64,000 nt of DNA from Lolium rigidum (GCF_022539505.1 NC_061513.1:178652017-178716016), one strand, 5' to 3'; positions 33,741 through 44,901 are shown, numbered from the stretch's first letter. Translations and numbers: made by a program. Notes: a model not told the origin generated them from the sequence alone.

Positions 33741-35543
33741 ATGGACGATTTCAAAGTAGAAATAGACGGTCAATTTTATTTGATAGTTGAAGAGGGCAAA
33801 AGAGTGTACATAAGGGGGAAAACATGGGATTTATGGCCGGTCGGAACTTGTCGGTGGCGCAAATAAAGGCTGCCATGGAGGAGAATTTCAAGTGGTCTAA
33901 TGATCAGAGAATGACCATTTGGTATGGATGTGCTGCAGATGGAGACTATCCAGCTAATTTCTGAATCATAGATTGCTGAATTGTTTGATAGGTGTTCTAG
34001 CACAAAAATTGTACGGTTTGGTGTGACCATTTGGAGTAAACAACAACACAAAGAACCTGCTCATATCATTGCCGAGAAGGATGATGTTCAACCTCCTATC
34101 ATGTCCAAGACGGATGATGATCACCCGGTTTATGCACCATTCTTTGCTTGGCTGAAGCAAGCCTTTGCAAGTGAGTACGAGGATGATGAGCCTGTTGGAT
34201 GCAATGAAGAGATCACTTATTTGGGGGAGGAGAATGATGATGCTAAGCCACAAAATAATGTGGAGCCAGAGGTAGTTGGTAAAAGAGTTCCACTGGAAAC
34301 ACTATATATTGACAATTATTATGATCTGCGACACGTGAAAGGAGATGACGAGTCTTTACTTGCTAAAAATGTGTCTCCCACTTACATCCATGATAAGAAC
34401 AATCCTCGAGTCGAAGTTGGAGCAACATTTCCGGACTCTCAAGCATTTAAAGTCGCATTAAGATGTGTAGCCATTAGAGAAGATTGGTCCTTTGACACGG
34501 AGTATAGTGAGCCCGAGAGATTCAGGGCTGAATGCAAGGACAAGGATTGTCCGTGGAGGATACATGCCTCCAAAATTAAGAACACTAAGACTTTCATGGT
34601 ACCATTTTATTGTTGTTTGCTTATTATTAGTTGCTTCTTGCTGATTTCCCATTATTTGTTGTTGTTTATTTGATACTCATGTTTCTTAATTATATTGCAG
34701 GTCAAGAAACTTCCCTTTGGTCATACTTGTCGGAGTGCTAATTGCAGCAAAGGAATGGCAAACAGAGATTGGCTTGCTGATAAAGGGAAGGCTGCACTTC
34801 AAGAAGATGCCACTATGAGTGCAAGACAACTTAAAGAACGTTTGCAAAGGGAGTATGATATAAAGCTTCAGTACATCGATGTTTGGAAAGGAAGATCTTT
34901 TGTTAAGAATCAATTGGAAGGTACATACAAGGAGGAAATTCAGCTGTTGTGGACCTTCAGGGCCGAACTGTTGGCAGCCAATCCTAGAAGTATATTTGAG
35001 ATATACATAAAAACAAAAAGGGTGATATTGTGCATGTTTTCAATAGGTTGTTCATTGCCTTCAAGCCATGCATTTATGGGTTTTTGGAAAGATGTAGACC
35101 ATACGTGGGGGTTGGTGCAACTTTTCTTAGTGAGAAATACACCAGACATAGTTGGATGTTTCCGGTAGCTTTTGGTATTTTTTTAGAATGAAACTAAAGA
35201 GAATTGGGTCTGGTTCACGGAACAATCGAAATTATCCATCGGAGATCCAGAAGGGCTTACAATCCATACAGATGCATGCAAGGGTTTGGAGAGCGCCATT
35301 TCTAGGGTCTACCCAAATTGTGAACATAGAGAATGCATGATGCATCTCATGCTTAACTTCAAGAAAAAGTTCAAAGGTGACATATTATATAATATGTGGC
35401 TTGAAGCTTGGACATATGAAGTAGAGAAGCATGTTGCACTAATAGCAGAAACAGAAGCACACAGCGCTGAAGCAATAACATATCTGCAGAAGCATCACAT
35501 CTGTGATAATCATGAGAACCATAATCTTGTGTGTAATGGGTAG
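33741..35543 (+). pseudogene. MULE-1 transposase, truncated and frameshifted
   Basis: ATG at 33741 (MDDFKVEIDGQFYLIVEEG). After a slip comes SVAQIKAAMEENFKWSNDQRMTIW, then a 230 aa stretch from 33981 with an acidic region and the MuDR-type DNA-binding domain (VEVGATFPDSQAFKVALRCVAI, ECKDKDCPWRIHASKI). An intron with GT/AG borders (34599-34700) splits KTFM|VKKLPF. Exon 2 gives CRSANCSKGMANRDWLA and the start of the catalytic domain (LFIAFKPCIYGFL, RPYVGVGATFLSEK, HSWMFPVAFG, IHTDACKGLESAISRVYPNCEHRECMMHL). The expected first catalytic Asp (V-D) reads Gly. The C-terminal Glu region and SWIM zinc finger are missing. Confidence 0.8.
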
Positions 35544-35820
35544 TGGTCTGAACCATAATGTGTTGTTGCTAGTTTTTGTTGGTGTTATCTTATTCTCAAC
35601 CATGTGTATAGTTGATATTGTTGAAATGTTGTCAAAATGACTTGAAATGATGTGAAAATGCTGCTGAAATGATGTCAAGTTGTGATGAATGCTAGCAAGT
35701 TTTGTTGAAATGCCGTCAAAGTGAGCTGAGATAGTGTTGTACTGTTTTCAGTTGTTCTGTTGTTGAAAGTTGTGAAGAGTAAGGGTATATATGTATTTCC
35801 TGGATGATGTTAGTCTCAGT
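35544..35820. other. MULE-1 3' spacer
   Basis: Non-coding, with repeated GAAATGNNGTCAA-type segments (35625-35720), between the truncated transposase and the right TIR. Confidence 0.5.
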
Positions 35821-35940
35821 TAGCCACCAGTGGTATTTTGGCTACAAAAAACTGAAGTGAGTGTTATTTTGGCAAGTTGGTTTTCCCTAGTGGTATTTTG
35901 GCATGTTCGGTTTGAGTAGTGGTATTTTGGCTAGTATCTC
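35821..35940 (-). repeat. Right TIR of MULE-1
   Basis: Reverse complement matches 16982-17100; next to TTCATTTAA. Confidence 0.85.
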
Positions 35941-36189
35941 TTCATTTAAAACCATCAAATTTAATATTGAGAACAAGTAAGTGTGTGTTACGCAGTGACG
36001 CATTTGGGTCATGTCTATGCTTTTCGTTGGTCCACGCATACAAACAACAATAGCGCCTTATCATGAGATGAGGCGAACCTGGCCTAAATTTTGTCCCTCC
36101 CCTAGTTGGGTATTCTCCATAAACAACATGTTTTGTATCAGCTGCTCTAAATAAATGACATGCGGGTCAAGTTAACATTGAGATTTTTT

Positions 36190-36840
36190 TTCCTAGTTGC
36201 AACTTTTTATTTCAGCTACAAGTTAGGTTGTAACTGAGATTTTTTTTTCAGTTGCAAGTCGAGATGCAATTGAGTTTATCCCAGGTACATGTCGAGTTCC
36301 AACTGAGATTTTTGGCCAGTTACAAGTCGACTTGCAACTGGAAAAAAAAATCCTACTTCCAAGTCGAGTGGGGAACTTATTTTTTTTCAGTTGCAAATTT
36401 ACTTGCAATTGAGTTTCTCCCCAATTGCAAGTTGGATTGCAACTGAGATTTTTCTTTCAGTTGCAAGTCAGGTTGGAACTGGTATTTTATCCAGTTGCAA
36501 GTCAGCTACGAGTCTATTTGCAGCTAAGTTTTTTGGCCAGGCAAATCGAGTTGCAACTGAGGTTTTTATCCAGGCAAGTCAAGTAGCAACTAAGAGTTTT
36601 TTCCCAGTGCCAAGTATAGTGAGAACTGATATATTCTCGAGTTTTAGCAAGTTTACTTTCAATTGAGTTTCTTCCCTTTTGCAAATCGGGTCGCAATTGA
36701 GTTTTTTTCACTTGAAAGTGGGGTTGCAGCTGGAAAAAAAAACCAGTTCAACTAAGATTTTTACCTAGTTATAAGTCGAGCTGCAACTGAGTATTTTTGC
36801 CGAGTTGCTAGTCGAGTTGCAACAAATAATTTTCCGTTTT
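36190..36840. repeat. Degenerate minisatellite with a hairpin in each unit
   Basis: About 16 units of roughly 35-45 bp of the type CAGTTGCAAGTCGAGTTGCAACTGAG, separated by T-rich spacers. In the better units AGTTGCAA and TTGCAACT are exact inverted arms around six bases. No coding potential is supported. Confidence 0.8.
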
Positions 36841-38169
36841 ATGAGCACTAGCTAGCTGAATTTGCAACAAAAAAAAACTCAGGATGCGCCAAACCCGACT
36901 CATGTCATATTTCTTTTTGTTGGATGCCAAAATTAGGCATGCATGCCAACAGTATTTTGAACCAATATTTAGCAACCAACACTTCCTTGAGTGTGGCAAC
37001 TTTTTTGGAGTGCAGGAAGTAAATTTGACAAAGTGGAAGCCAATTTCTCGGATTTTCTTTAAACATTGGTAAGCTATATTTTGGCAACTTGGCATCAACC
37101 TCAGCATGCATCCCTATCAGCGGTGGTTCTACTCACAAATTTTGATTTAAATGTACATCCTAGCTTGTGTAAACACTTTTAAATATTCTATATTGACAGA
37201 AAGGATCTACGAATAGTATCAAGAGTTTTAATTTTGTCCCGCAAAAAATAAATTTAGTTTTGAGCCGAGGTGCCACGTGTTATGCGTCGGCACTTCTCTG
37301 TTTGGCATTATAGAATCGTAGGTCTAGCACTACCAGTGAGACTATAGCTATTCTTCTTCTAGCTAACCGACATGTATGTTAAGTTCTCACAGCGCTTGGT
37401 GTTGGTATGTTTTCTCACGATTAACAATCAATTATGCGCTATCCACCACTTGTTTTCTATAACTAAGAGTGGTGTAAAATTTATCAGTTGAGACATGTTT
37501 AATTGGTTTAGAACTCCCATAGGCAAATGATGACGATTGGAGAAAGTTTAGTTGAAAGTTGGAACTAAACATGTTGCTATTACCGGAATTGTGGTCCAAA
37601 GAGTGTTTGGAATTTATTGGTTAAACGGAAAATTGGTCAACATGAATGAAGTTTTTTTGCGAAAGAAAACATTTTGGGTGTTCGCACGACCCCAATTGAA
37701 CTATGCGTGCAAAAAAGATCGGACAACTAAGAAATCTTGTGCTGTTCCCGAGTACTCCTTGTCAAACTACTATATATTTAAGGCTTTCTGTCTCACTGGT
37801 GTATGATACTTCTTGCCAAATTATGTAGTTGGTGGTCATCTTTGGCTTGGTGTAACAAATTCAGAAACCGTCCCTCTAAACATTGTTATTAATCAATAAA
37901 GCGTAGTTGGTTGTCTCCAAAAAAATTGTTGAACTATATTGGTGACCATTATTGAATACTATCTTGGTTTATAATTTCTTAAGTTAAAGCCAAGCTTTAT
38001 AAAGTTTAATTAAATATTTAGTAAAAATTATATTTAAAATACAAAAGTATTGTATTAGAATCGTTGTGAACTATATTTTTATATTATATGCATTTGGTAT
38101 TATAGATATTAATATTTTTCCTTATATTTTTGGTTAATCTTTACAAATTTAATTTTCACTAAATCTAGA
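36841..38169. other. Unassigned region with a LINE 3' tail
   Basis: No gene seen. ATCAATAAAGCG...CTCC plus seven A at about 37889-37927 is a LINE-type 3' end. 37980-38160 is strongly AT-rich. Confidence 0.5.
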
Positions 38170-38252
38170 AGGCGAAGTAAATAAAAAAACAAGGAGAAAT
38201 TACTTGATACTCAGAAGGCGAAGTAAATAAAAACGAGGAGGAATTACTAGAA
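38170..38252 (+). repeat. Short tandem duplication
   Basis: AGAAGGCGAAGTAAATAAAA occurs at about 38169 and 38214, each followed by a related GAGGAATTACT. Confidence 0.7.
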
Positions 38253-38445
38253 GCCTGCTTACTTGGTAGGGATGTCTTATTGTGTAGTCATCGTCCATTC
38301 TTCTTATTATTTCTGTCAAGTTTGGACATGGATAACTCGAGTGTAGATTTTTGTCTTCAGGCACGAGTGGTTCCGTTGTTATTTAGAAAAAAAATCGTAC
38401 ATAGCCAACTTTTATCCCAGAAATGTGCAAAGTATCAATTTTAAA

Positions 38446-38567
38446 TATTTTGTATTCTAGGCTACACAAAAATGACAAAAAATGTGAATCCGAGTGTGCA
38501 TATTTTCAAAACTCCAAATTTACCAGATTTTGTCATTTTTGTGTAGCTCACAATACAAAGAATTTTG
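38446..38567. repeat. Foldback (MITE-like) sequence
   Basis: Arms TTTTGTATTCTAGGCTACAC...ACAAAA and its inverse (TTTTGTCATTTTTGTGTAGC...) around a spacer of about 50 bp. No TSD identified. Confidence 0.55.
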
Positions 38568-39312
38568 GATTGTGGTTTTGCATGCTTGTATCATTATCTA
38601 TGTGACTATGTCCAGTTTTTTTTTAGTTTTTTGAAACTTATAAATATGATTTTTTATTTTTTTAAATAAAAGGATCGCTAAACCTCGACAGCTAAAAGAC
38701 TCTTCAGAAAACTATATCTGAACATTTACCCGCTTGCTTATTTGGAATGTCGCCGTCGCCCATTCTTCTTTTGCTACTGCTGATATCATTTCGGTCAAGT
38801 TGAGAGATGGATATAGCGTGCAGAGAGAGAAATGCTGACGTGCGTGGTGCCTTCGTGCCTAAGGCGTGGCAAGCATCCTGCTGATTAACACGTATCGCGT
38901 AGCTTGTGCCTCTCCGTTACGGCTGTGGCTACTTCTCAGGTCGGTGCAGCAGAGCAGAGCATCAAAGCGAGGAAGAATATTAACAAGTGGCGCTAGTTAC
39001 CTGTTGGTCGTGCTTAATCAAAGCTTACCGTTGGCTTGATCTAGGATAAATTACAACCGCATCCTGATCCCGAGACCAGTCACCGAGCTGACAATCTTGA
39101 CGACGTGGGCACGCGCGTGTGGCCACGGACGGATTTGCCGCTTGCATTGCATGTGCAGGCGTTGCTGGATCACGTGCTGTTTGTCTCTCCCGCAGGGGAC
39201 GCCGTGCCGCTGGAGATCGCGCCACAAGATCTGCGCTCACGCACTGCTCCCATCACGTTTGTCCACATCTGATTTATTCCATCTCCCAACTCCTGGCCTC
39301 ACGTGCTTGTCA
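38568..39312. other. Unassigned region
   Basis: No credible ORF. 38725-38815 weakly repeats 38255-38330 (CCCATTCTTCTT, TCAAGTT..GA). Confidence 0.45.
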
Positions 39313-39321
39313 TCCCATAAT

Positions 39322-39440
39322 GAGGTAATTGCACCACAGGTACAAGAACTTGCACCCTATGTGCATTTTCATACAAAAACTTGAAAAGTGTGTTCAGGTG
39401 GTACAACAACTTGTCCTGGATGTGCACCGTTGGTACAAGT
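39322..39440 (+). repeat. Left TIR of MULE-2
   Basis: Contains GGTACAAGAACTTGCA and TACAACAACTTGTCC, mirrored at 45740-45853. Confidence 0.85.
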
Positions 39441-39626
39441 GGTCTCTGGAGCTGCCACGCGTCCCTGGTCAACCGTCAAACCGTTTTTGCAGAAAAGTCC
39501 TTACAGAATGCGAGAATCGCGCGCGACCAGAAGCAGCCCTCTCCTCCCCTTTCCTCTCCTGTCCGCTCGTCTCGTTCCCCTTTCCTCTCCTCTCTGCGGC
39601 GGCGACCAGAAGCAAACCCTAGATGC

Positions 39627-40363
39627 ATGGCGGACCAAGGGGAGGGGAGCATGGACAGCACGGGCCGGACGCCGCCGCCAGGGTTTGCCCGTCGCGGAGG
39701 GCCGTGGTGGAGGGGCGGGCCGTGGCTCCGGCACTCGCTCCTGCTCGTGGCCGTCGCGGAGGGCTGCGACATGCGGTGGCGGAGGAAGGCCATGGCGGCA
39801 ATGCGGCGACGAGAGGAGAGGGTTGCGGAGGAGACTCGGCAATGGAGGTACGAGAAGCTAGTCCGGAAGTACATGCTCCTATGCTGCCGCCTAGCATCGG
39901 AGGAGGAGAGGGCGGCCATGGCGGAGCCCAATTGCTTGGCGGCCGGCAATTCCAAGCAATCTGGAGGAGCGGATTGGCGCCATGGAGGCTCGGTCGGCCG
40001 GCTGCGGCGGCCTCCCCGCCACCACCCCGACAGAACCGGAGGAGGAGGACAAGCGCATCTGGAAGGAGGGAGATCCGTGGGCGAGGATCACAGGTGAGTA
40101 CTTCTGGAAGACAGCAGGAGGATCATCGTCTCCATCTACACTGGTGAGTTAATTTTCTGTGTTAACTGAAATTGGTGTGTTAACTGAAATTCAGTTTCTG
40201 AAATTGGTGTGTTAACTGAAATTCAGTTTCTGACTTGGTTGATGTTTGTTCTTACAAGCAGAAGAAGAAACTTGAAGAGGAGAATGCATTGCTGCTGATG
40301 GAGCTAAAGGGGTTGGAGCTACAGCTAGAGATGAGGAAGGCGAGAGAACAAGAAGTTCTCTGA
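39627..40363 (+). pseudogene. MULE-2 accessory gene, two exons, unknown function
   Basis: ATG at 39627 gives MADQGEGSMDSTGRTPPPGFA, then an Arg/Gly/Trp-rich segment, then a helical basic stretch (MAAMRRREERVAEETRQWRYEKLVRKYMLL). One frameshift near 39940 is needed to continue into LEERIGAMEARSAGCGG, TEPEEEDKRIWKEGDPWARI and GEYFWKTAGGSSSPSTL. GTGAGT at 40144 and AG before 40262 border an intron. Exon 2 encodes KKKLEEENALLLMELKGLELQLEMRKAREQEVL, a coiled-coil-like end, and stops at 40363. I see no zinc finger or known domain. Position opposite a MULE transposase suggests an element-borne helper or a captured host gene. Confidence 0.45.
40144..40261 (+). other. Intron with an internal duplication
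   Basis: GTGAGT...AG borders. TGAAATTGGTGTGTTAACTG followed by AAATTCAGTTTC is present twice in tandem (about 40168-40232). Confidence 0.5.
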
Positions 40364-40500
40364 AGAAACATAGCCAGGAGCTTAGAAGGAGGGATTGGAG
40401 GGAATGTGTAATTGTGTGCTTGTTCTCTGTCTGCTTAGTGCTTGTTCCTATGATCAATGTGAGGTAGAATTGGGAAATGTAGGTGGAATAAATATCAACT

Positions 40501-40600
40501 ATGCTTGTAACCAACTATGCTTGTAACCATGCTTGTTTAGATGAAAACCATGGTTGTAACCATGCTTGTTTAGATGAAAACCATGCTTGTAACCAACTCT
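40501..40600 (+). repeat. Short tandem repeat in MULE-2
   Basis: CCATGCTTGTTTAGATGAAA and related ATGCTTGTAACC units repeat two to four times. Confidence 0.6.
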
Positions 40601-40792
40601 GTTTATGGAATAAATATCAATCTTTGCTTCAATTCCAACAAGTACTTGCTTTGCATTCAGGCATCAGTGGTAACAGTGGAAGAAAAATTGTAGGGTTCAA
40701 ACATCATTTCAGTAGCACTGATAGCATTCAAGTGTTTACAAATATAAATATGATCCTAAACATCATTCAGTTAGAACATTACAAATTCATCA

Positions 40793-41416
40793 CTGAGGTG
40801 TTGTCTGACTAATTGGAATTTCTTCAGGATTGTCACTTGGGAATGCCTCATTCAAATCAGGCAACTCATTTCTGGGTTGCTCATTTCTGGGTTGGTCATC
40901 ACCAAAAAGCAAGTAGTAGGTTGATCCTGGACCTGTGTTGTAACCTCTTCTTCTTGCATTTGATGAAGTTGGCACAGTTGGCTGTGATGAACTGGCCTCC
41001 TCTGCCATATTTGGCTCTTTTCTTTTCCTTCCTTTACCTCTTCCTACTTCACTTGCTCCTCCTCTGCCAGCTCCTCTTCCTCTTGCACTTGCACCTCCTC
41101 TGCCAGCTTGTCTTCCTCCTCCTCTTCCTGTTTCACTTGCTCCTCCTCTGCCTCCTCCTCTTCCTCTTGCTCTTCCTCTATCTGCTTGTGCATTAGCTCT
41201 GCCTCTTCCAGCTTCTCTTGCTCCTCCTCTGCCAGCTCCTCTTCCTCTTGCACTTGCACTTGCAGTGGTTAGCCTTGTAGGTGGTAGTTCCTCTCTTGCA
41301 GACACTACAAAGGCACTTTCTTCAGGTAATGGTTGTTGCACTCTTGGTAGAGGGAAGTGAGCTGCTGCCTGTTGAAACATTGGTTGACACATTGGTACGG
41401 GGAAACATTGAATCAA
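40793..41416 (-). pseudogene. MULE-2 transposase C-terminal tail (Arg/Gly-rich)
   Basis: About 208 aa: proline/glutamine-rich start, then repeated ARGRGAGRGGA-type units, then KGRKRKEPN and an acidic end with DLNEAFPSDNPEE. Such low-complexity RG-rich tails follow the SWIM zinc finger in many plant MULE transposases. The repeats in this part also create leucine-rich shadow frames on the plus strand. It is the 3' end of the transposase reading from 44901. Confidence 0.6.
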
Positions 41417-41630
41417 ATAACATAGATTGAAAAATTAGGCTTGGATCATGGAGTTACCTCTTGGCCCATTTGATGCACCGGTGTTCTCATTTGATGCATT
41501 GGATCATTTCTAGGGTCGGGAGTGATAGGCATTAAGTGCTTGCATGATAGAAGGATCATCCACATCATCATCTTCCACATTGGTAGCTCCATTTAGGTTA
41601 TCCAATACCCACTTGGCATGTCCTTTTTTA

Positions 41631-42530
41631 TTATGGTTGGGGTTTCCACACACGGAGCGAGTGCATAGTCACACCTTGCTCTTGTGATGGATTTGACTCC
41701 ATGTTCCTCCTTTTCCTCCGGAGTTTTCCTTCGTTCTTCTTTGGTCTTCCCATGACCTTTGTGTAGATTGGAGGATGCACAATTGGTCCATTCATTTTTT
41801 CCCAATGAACCCTGGATCTAAGAGGAGTCAAATTGTATGCATAAGATTTCTTGAATGTGTCTATGCTATAACAGCTATGCACAAGCTTGTCCACTTGGAG
41901 TCTATCTGCTCTGCAACAAGCAATGACATGATGACAAGGAATCCCTGTAAGTTGCCATCTCCTGCAATCACATTGCCTGTCGACCATGTCAACATTGTAG
42001 GTTTTCTCATATTCATTTGATGTGACATGGTAGACACCATTTCCAGCATGTGATGCTCCTAGATTCTTTGCCCATTCTGTCATTTTATCTATTTTTTTCT
42101 TTATCTTGGGGCAAATAGTACCAGTCCATGTATCTGCCTCTTTTCGCTTTGCCACATTTCTATGCATGATTTTGCTGAAAATGGTTTCCAACATTGATAG
42201 TACAGGAAACTCTCTAGCCTCAAGAATGTAGCTATTAAATACTTCAGAATGATTATTCAGAAGCATGTCACATTTTGGGAAATCATTGAAGAAAGCTTTA
42301 ATCCATGTATTAGGCTGCAATTCCTCCACCCATGCCCAAGCTTCTTCACTTTCCACTTTCAATTTTTCCATATTTCTTTCCCAAGTAGGAATATTTATAG
42401 ACCTTGCAACTGCCCATAGATCATTCTTCAGAGTTTGCCCTTTGTGTTTCTTGTGAAAATTCTGGTAAATGTGTCTCACACAGTGCCTATGTTCGAATCG
42501 GGGAAAACTTTCTTCACTGCATTGATGAGG
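41631..42530 (-). pseudogene. MULE-2 transposase: second half of the catalytic domain and SWIM zinc finger
   Basis: After a one-base loss near 42500 the frame reads FEHRHCVRHIYQNFHKKHKGQ, then DLWAVARSINIPTWERNMEKL, WIKAFFNDFPKCDMLLNNHSE (the Glu here is the expected third catalytic residue), and REFPVLSMLETI. The SWIM zinc finger C-D-C-R-R-W-Q-L-T-G-I-P-C-H-H lies at about 41920-41975 with all ligands present. A basic segment (GRPKKNEGKLRRKRRN) follows, then a frame slip at about 41650, after which a CCHC-like GHNKKGH segment is readable. Confidence 0.88.
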
Positions 42531-42545
42531 CCCGTAATATAGATA

Positions 42546-43344
42546 CAATGTTAATCGGAGAATATTCTTGAGAATATGGCGAGGTCGATCGAAAAAGTAA
42601 ATTATGCACAAATAGAGAATATTCTTTTCCCTTTTCTGGCTAGACAGAACAGATCAAACTCATGGACTTGTCTACATGTGTTCAGCAAGTGTGCCTTCTG
42701 TTCAGCTTGTGTGCTGATGCCATTGTGTTGCATCCTATAAATGGCATCCATGTACTGAAGCAGAAATGCAAGCAAAGATGGACAATGCCATGAGTTGGAG
42801 GAGGAGCACTGGCTCTACTGGTGCCTCTGGCTCCAGAGATGCCTCTCTGTCCAGAAGTGTTTCCATGGCTAGGGCAGACAAGCACTTGCTAGTGTATCGT
42901 AGGAGAACCTTGGAAGAGAGGGAAGGCTGCTGCTGCAAGGCGCGGGGAGGAGGAAGAAGAGCTGTTGCTAGGGTGAGGGAAGAGCAAGAAGCGATGTTAC
43001 CCTGAGCGACTAGGTGAGTGCTTTAGGACTACACGAGGTCATCCAACTTCCAACGGACGGACCAAAACCAACGAGACAAACCAAGAAGGTACCATGTGTC
43101 ACCAAATCTTGAAGAAAAGGTGAAGGCTGGAGTTATGTTGTCTTTGGTCGAAGAAGGGCATGAAGAAGATGAAAGAGGCTCGAAGATTGGTAGAGGCAAG
43201 GACAAGGGCCAAGTTTATCATAGGAAAGGTTAAAGCGAGTAGGCATTTAGTTTGTTCTTTGTTTCAATCATCTAGTTTGTACGAATAAGAATGTAAGGCA
43301 TGAATAAGTAGGACCGAGTGTTGAGTAGATAGTGACATACCTTA
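42546..43344. other. Unidentified insert in the MULE-2 transposase
   Basis: About 800 bp separate the two halves of the catalytic domain, at the point where MSD would be followed by KQKGLIN. It has no obvious TIR, LTR or TSD. The edges CCGTAATATAG and CCTTACGTCTC share only a 5-base inverted match. AGAATATTCTTGAGAATAT near the left end is partly palindromic. No known protein is encoded. Confidence 0.6.
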
Positions 43345-43756
43345 CGTCTCGTCACTCATGATAGTGAAAGGACCGGTGTTTGTAATCCCTAAATCATCCC
43401 TTAGTGTTGTCGGGAACCATTCCCATGAGCTAGTGCACTCAACTTCTACTAGTCCCATTGCAATAGGATAGATGCGATCATTTGGATCAATGCCTACTTG
43501 CTGTCAACAAATTTCCTTTGTACCTTGTTTTAATGTGACATCCATCTATGCATATCAGAGGCCTACAACCTTCCAAGAAACCCCTCTTGCATGCATCATA
43601 TGACCAATACAATGTGGCTAGATGCTCTTTGGGAACATCATCTGCAGCTTCTTTAATTTGATTGGTGCTCATGAAGAATCTTGATCCAGGATTTGCTCTC
43701 CTCAACTCCTGCCCATAGTCACATAACGAGGGCAAGCTGCTCCTTTTCATCCCCAT
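43345..43756 (-). pseudogene. MULE-2 transposase: first half of the catalytic domain
   Basis: GMKRSSLPSLCDYGQELRRANPGS, then HLATLYWSYDACKRGFLEGCRP, then LICIDGCHIKTRYKGNLLTA containing the first catalytic Asp. After one extra base it continues as GIDPNDRIYPIAMGLVEVE, CTSSWEWFPTTLRDDLGI and TIMSDE (second catalytic Asp). It is then cut by the insert at 43344. Known role: DDE-type cleavage and strand transfer at Mutator TIRs. Confidence 0.85.
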
Positions 43757-44421
43757 GGATTATGTTAAGTGCTTTGCCTTTACGGCCCTTCCCAAATTAA
43801 ATCTGTTTGGGCACATATTGAATTTCCTTTGTACTTTTGTCTGCAAATGCTTTCAAACCAAGCTTTTGGTTATCTCTCGAATTCATCAATGAAGATGCTG
43901 AGTAAGGAAAGGAGCTGTCAGTGACTTCAACTCCCGGTACCTCTCACAAGTGTGCTCACACTGCAATCTTGTCTCACTACAATGGCTCCCTCCCTCCTCT
44001 CTTCGAAACCTTGATCATCCAAGGACATCCTTCCTCACAATGAGCATCAAGCCTAGTTGCTTCATTCCTTGACTTCCTAATCTTTACTCTCTCATTCACA
44101 CCATAAGTCTGTCAAAGCCTTCCTAAATTCAGCCATGCTAGAAAATAACATTCCAACTTTGAAGACAGGGGTTGCCATGTCTACTTCGAGATTGAATTCT
44201 TTGAACCTCGTATTCCAAAAGCTTCTGCTGCTCATTGCTCGGTTTCGGATTATCATGGTCAAGCCCGAGCATCATCCTCAAACTCAACAATGTCCGTGCA
44301 CTCATTGTGGTCATTAACATCTTTGTCAATGTTGTCCGCAAACGAGATCATCATCACCATCTTCGACATCATAATCACCTGTCATAAAAGTCAACTGTCG
44401 GTGTCAGAATCATCCTCATCC
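43757..44421 (-). pseudogene. MULE-2 transposase: DNA-binding region, heavily decayed
   Basis: In changing frames the minus strand encodes YGVNERVKIRKSRNEATRLD, AHCEEGCPWMIKVSKR (the MuDR-type DNA-binding motif, about 43990-44115) and VQRKFNMCPNRFNLGRAVKAK just before 43757. Several stops and shifts. 44340-44421 is acidic. Confidence 0.6.
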
Positions 44422-44901
44422 TCACTTTGTGGTTCTCCACGATGACGGACATGCGGATGACAGAGATTCTTCATCAACAATCTCTTTCTCTTGCTCTGTT
44501 TCTTCTCCACCTGCTGTGTATTTCCTTGGAATTGGCACCACAACATCTGTCCTCAGACCCTGCAAGAAATTGTTGTGATCAACCATAACTGACAGTGTCT
44601 TCACCTCTCTCACAGATGCCATCATTGCAAGAATGTAACCATCATTCTCAATGAGACACAATCCATCTCTCATGTCAGTCCCAGGAACACACCAGTAGAA
44701 CTTTGTTCTCTCTGTCATTTCATTCCCTCCTTGCTTAAGAAAATCCACAAGCCAGAGAAGTGAGAAAGTATCAGTGTTGCAATTGTCAAAGAAATCCACA
44801 GTCCCACCAATGTACTCCAAATGCTCCTTCGGACCACAGAAAAACCCATTGTGCTCAAACTCAACAGTAAATCTGTCTGGATCATCTGCAGGAAGTGTCA
44901 A
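44422..44901 (-). CDS. MULE-2 transposase N-terminal region
   Basis: 159 aa open frame from ATG at 44901: FTVEFEHNGFFCGPKEHLEYIGGTVDFFDNC, then FSLLWLVDFLKQ, TKFYWCVPGTDMRDGLCLIEND, ILAMMASVREVKTLSVMVDH and an acidic tail. This matches the PB1-like N-terminal domain found in plant MULE transposases of this type. The start is the first ATG after a stop, but an upstream exon is possible since 44902-45500 was not resolved. The frame ends before the DNA-binding region. Confidence 0.65.
   Translation of the reverse strand: MTLPADDPDRFTVEFEHNGFFCGPKEHLEYIGGTVDFFDNCNTDTFSLLWLVDFLKQGGNEMTERTKFYWCVPGTDMRDGLCLIENDGYILAMMASVREVKTLSVMVDHNNFLQGLRTDVVVPIPRKYTAGGEETEQEKEIVDEESLSSACPSSWRTTK

Larger units (their letters stand above)
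16982..35940 (+). mobile_element. MULE-1 (Mutator-like), host of a four-level nest
   Basis: Long inverted repeats: 16982-17100 and, reversed, 35821-35940 (both start GAGA.A.TAGC.AAAATACCAC and stay alignable for about 120 bp). Flanking 9-mers TTTATTTAT (16973-16981) and TTCATTTAA (35941-35949) match at 7 of 9 bases, as expected for an old Mutator target duplication. It carries a transposase relic at 33741-35543. It has been interrupted by the TIR element at 17109-18610 and the Harbinger at 18647-33326. Confidence 0.85.

Noticed and set aside
33361..33773. Overlapping ORFs of 90-135 aa
   Set aside because: GC-rich leader of the MULE-1 transposase gene; frames on both strands, no domain.
36190..36840. 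CRISPR-like spaced repeats
   Set aside because: Repeats and spacers are both degenerate, with no unique spacers and no cas genes; the DNA is eukaryotic.
40813..41259. Leucine-rich plus-strand frame and Glu-rich minus-strand frame
   Set aside because: Alternate frames of the Arg/Gly-rich transposase tail on the minus strand (40793-41416).
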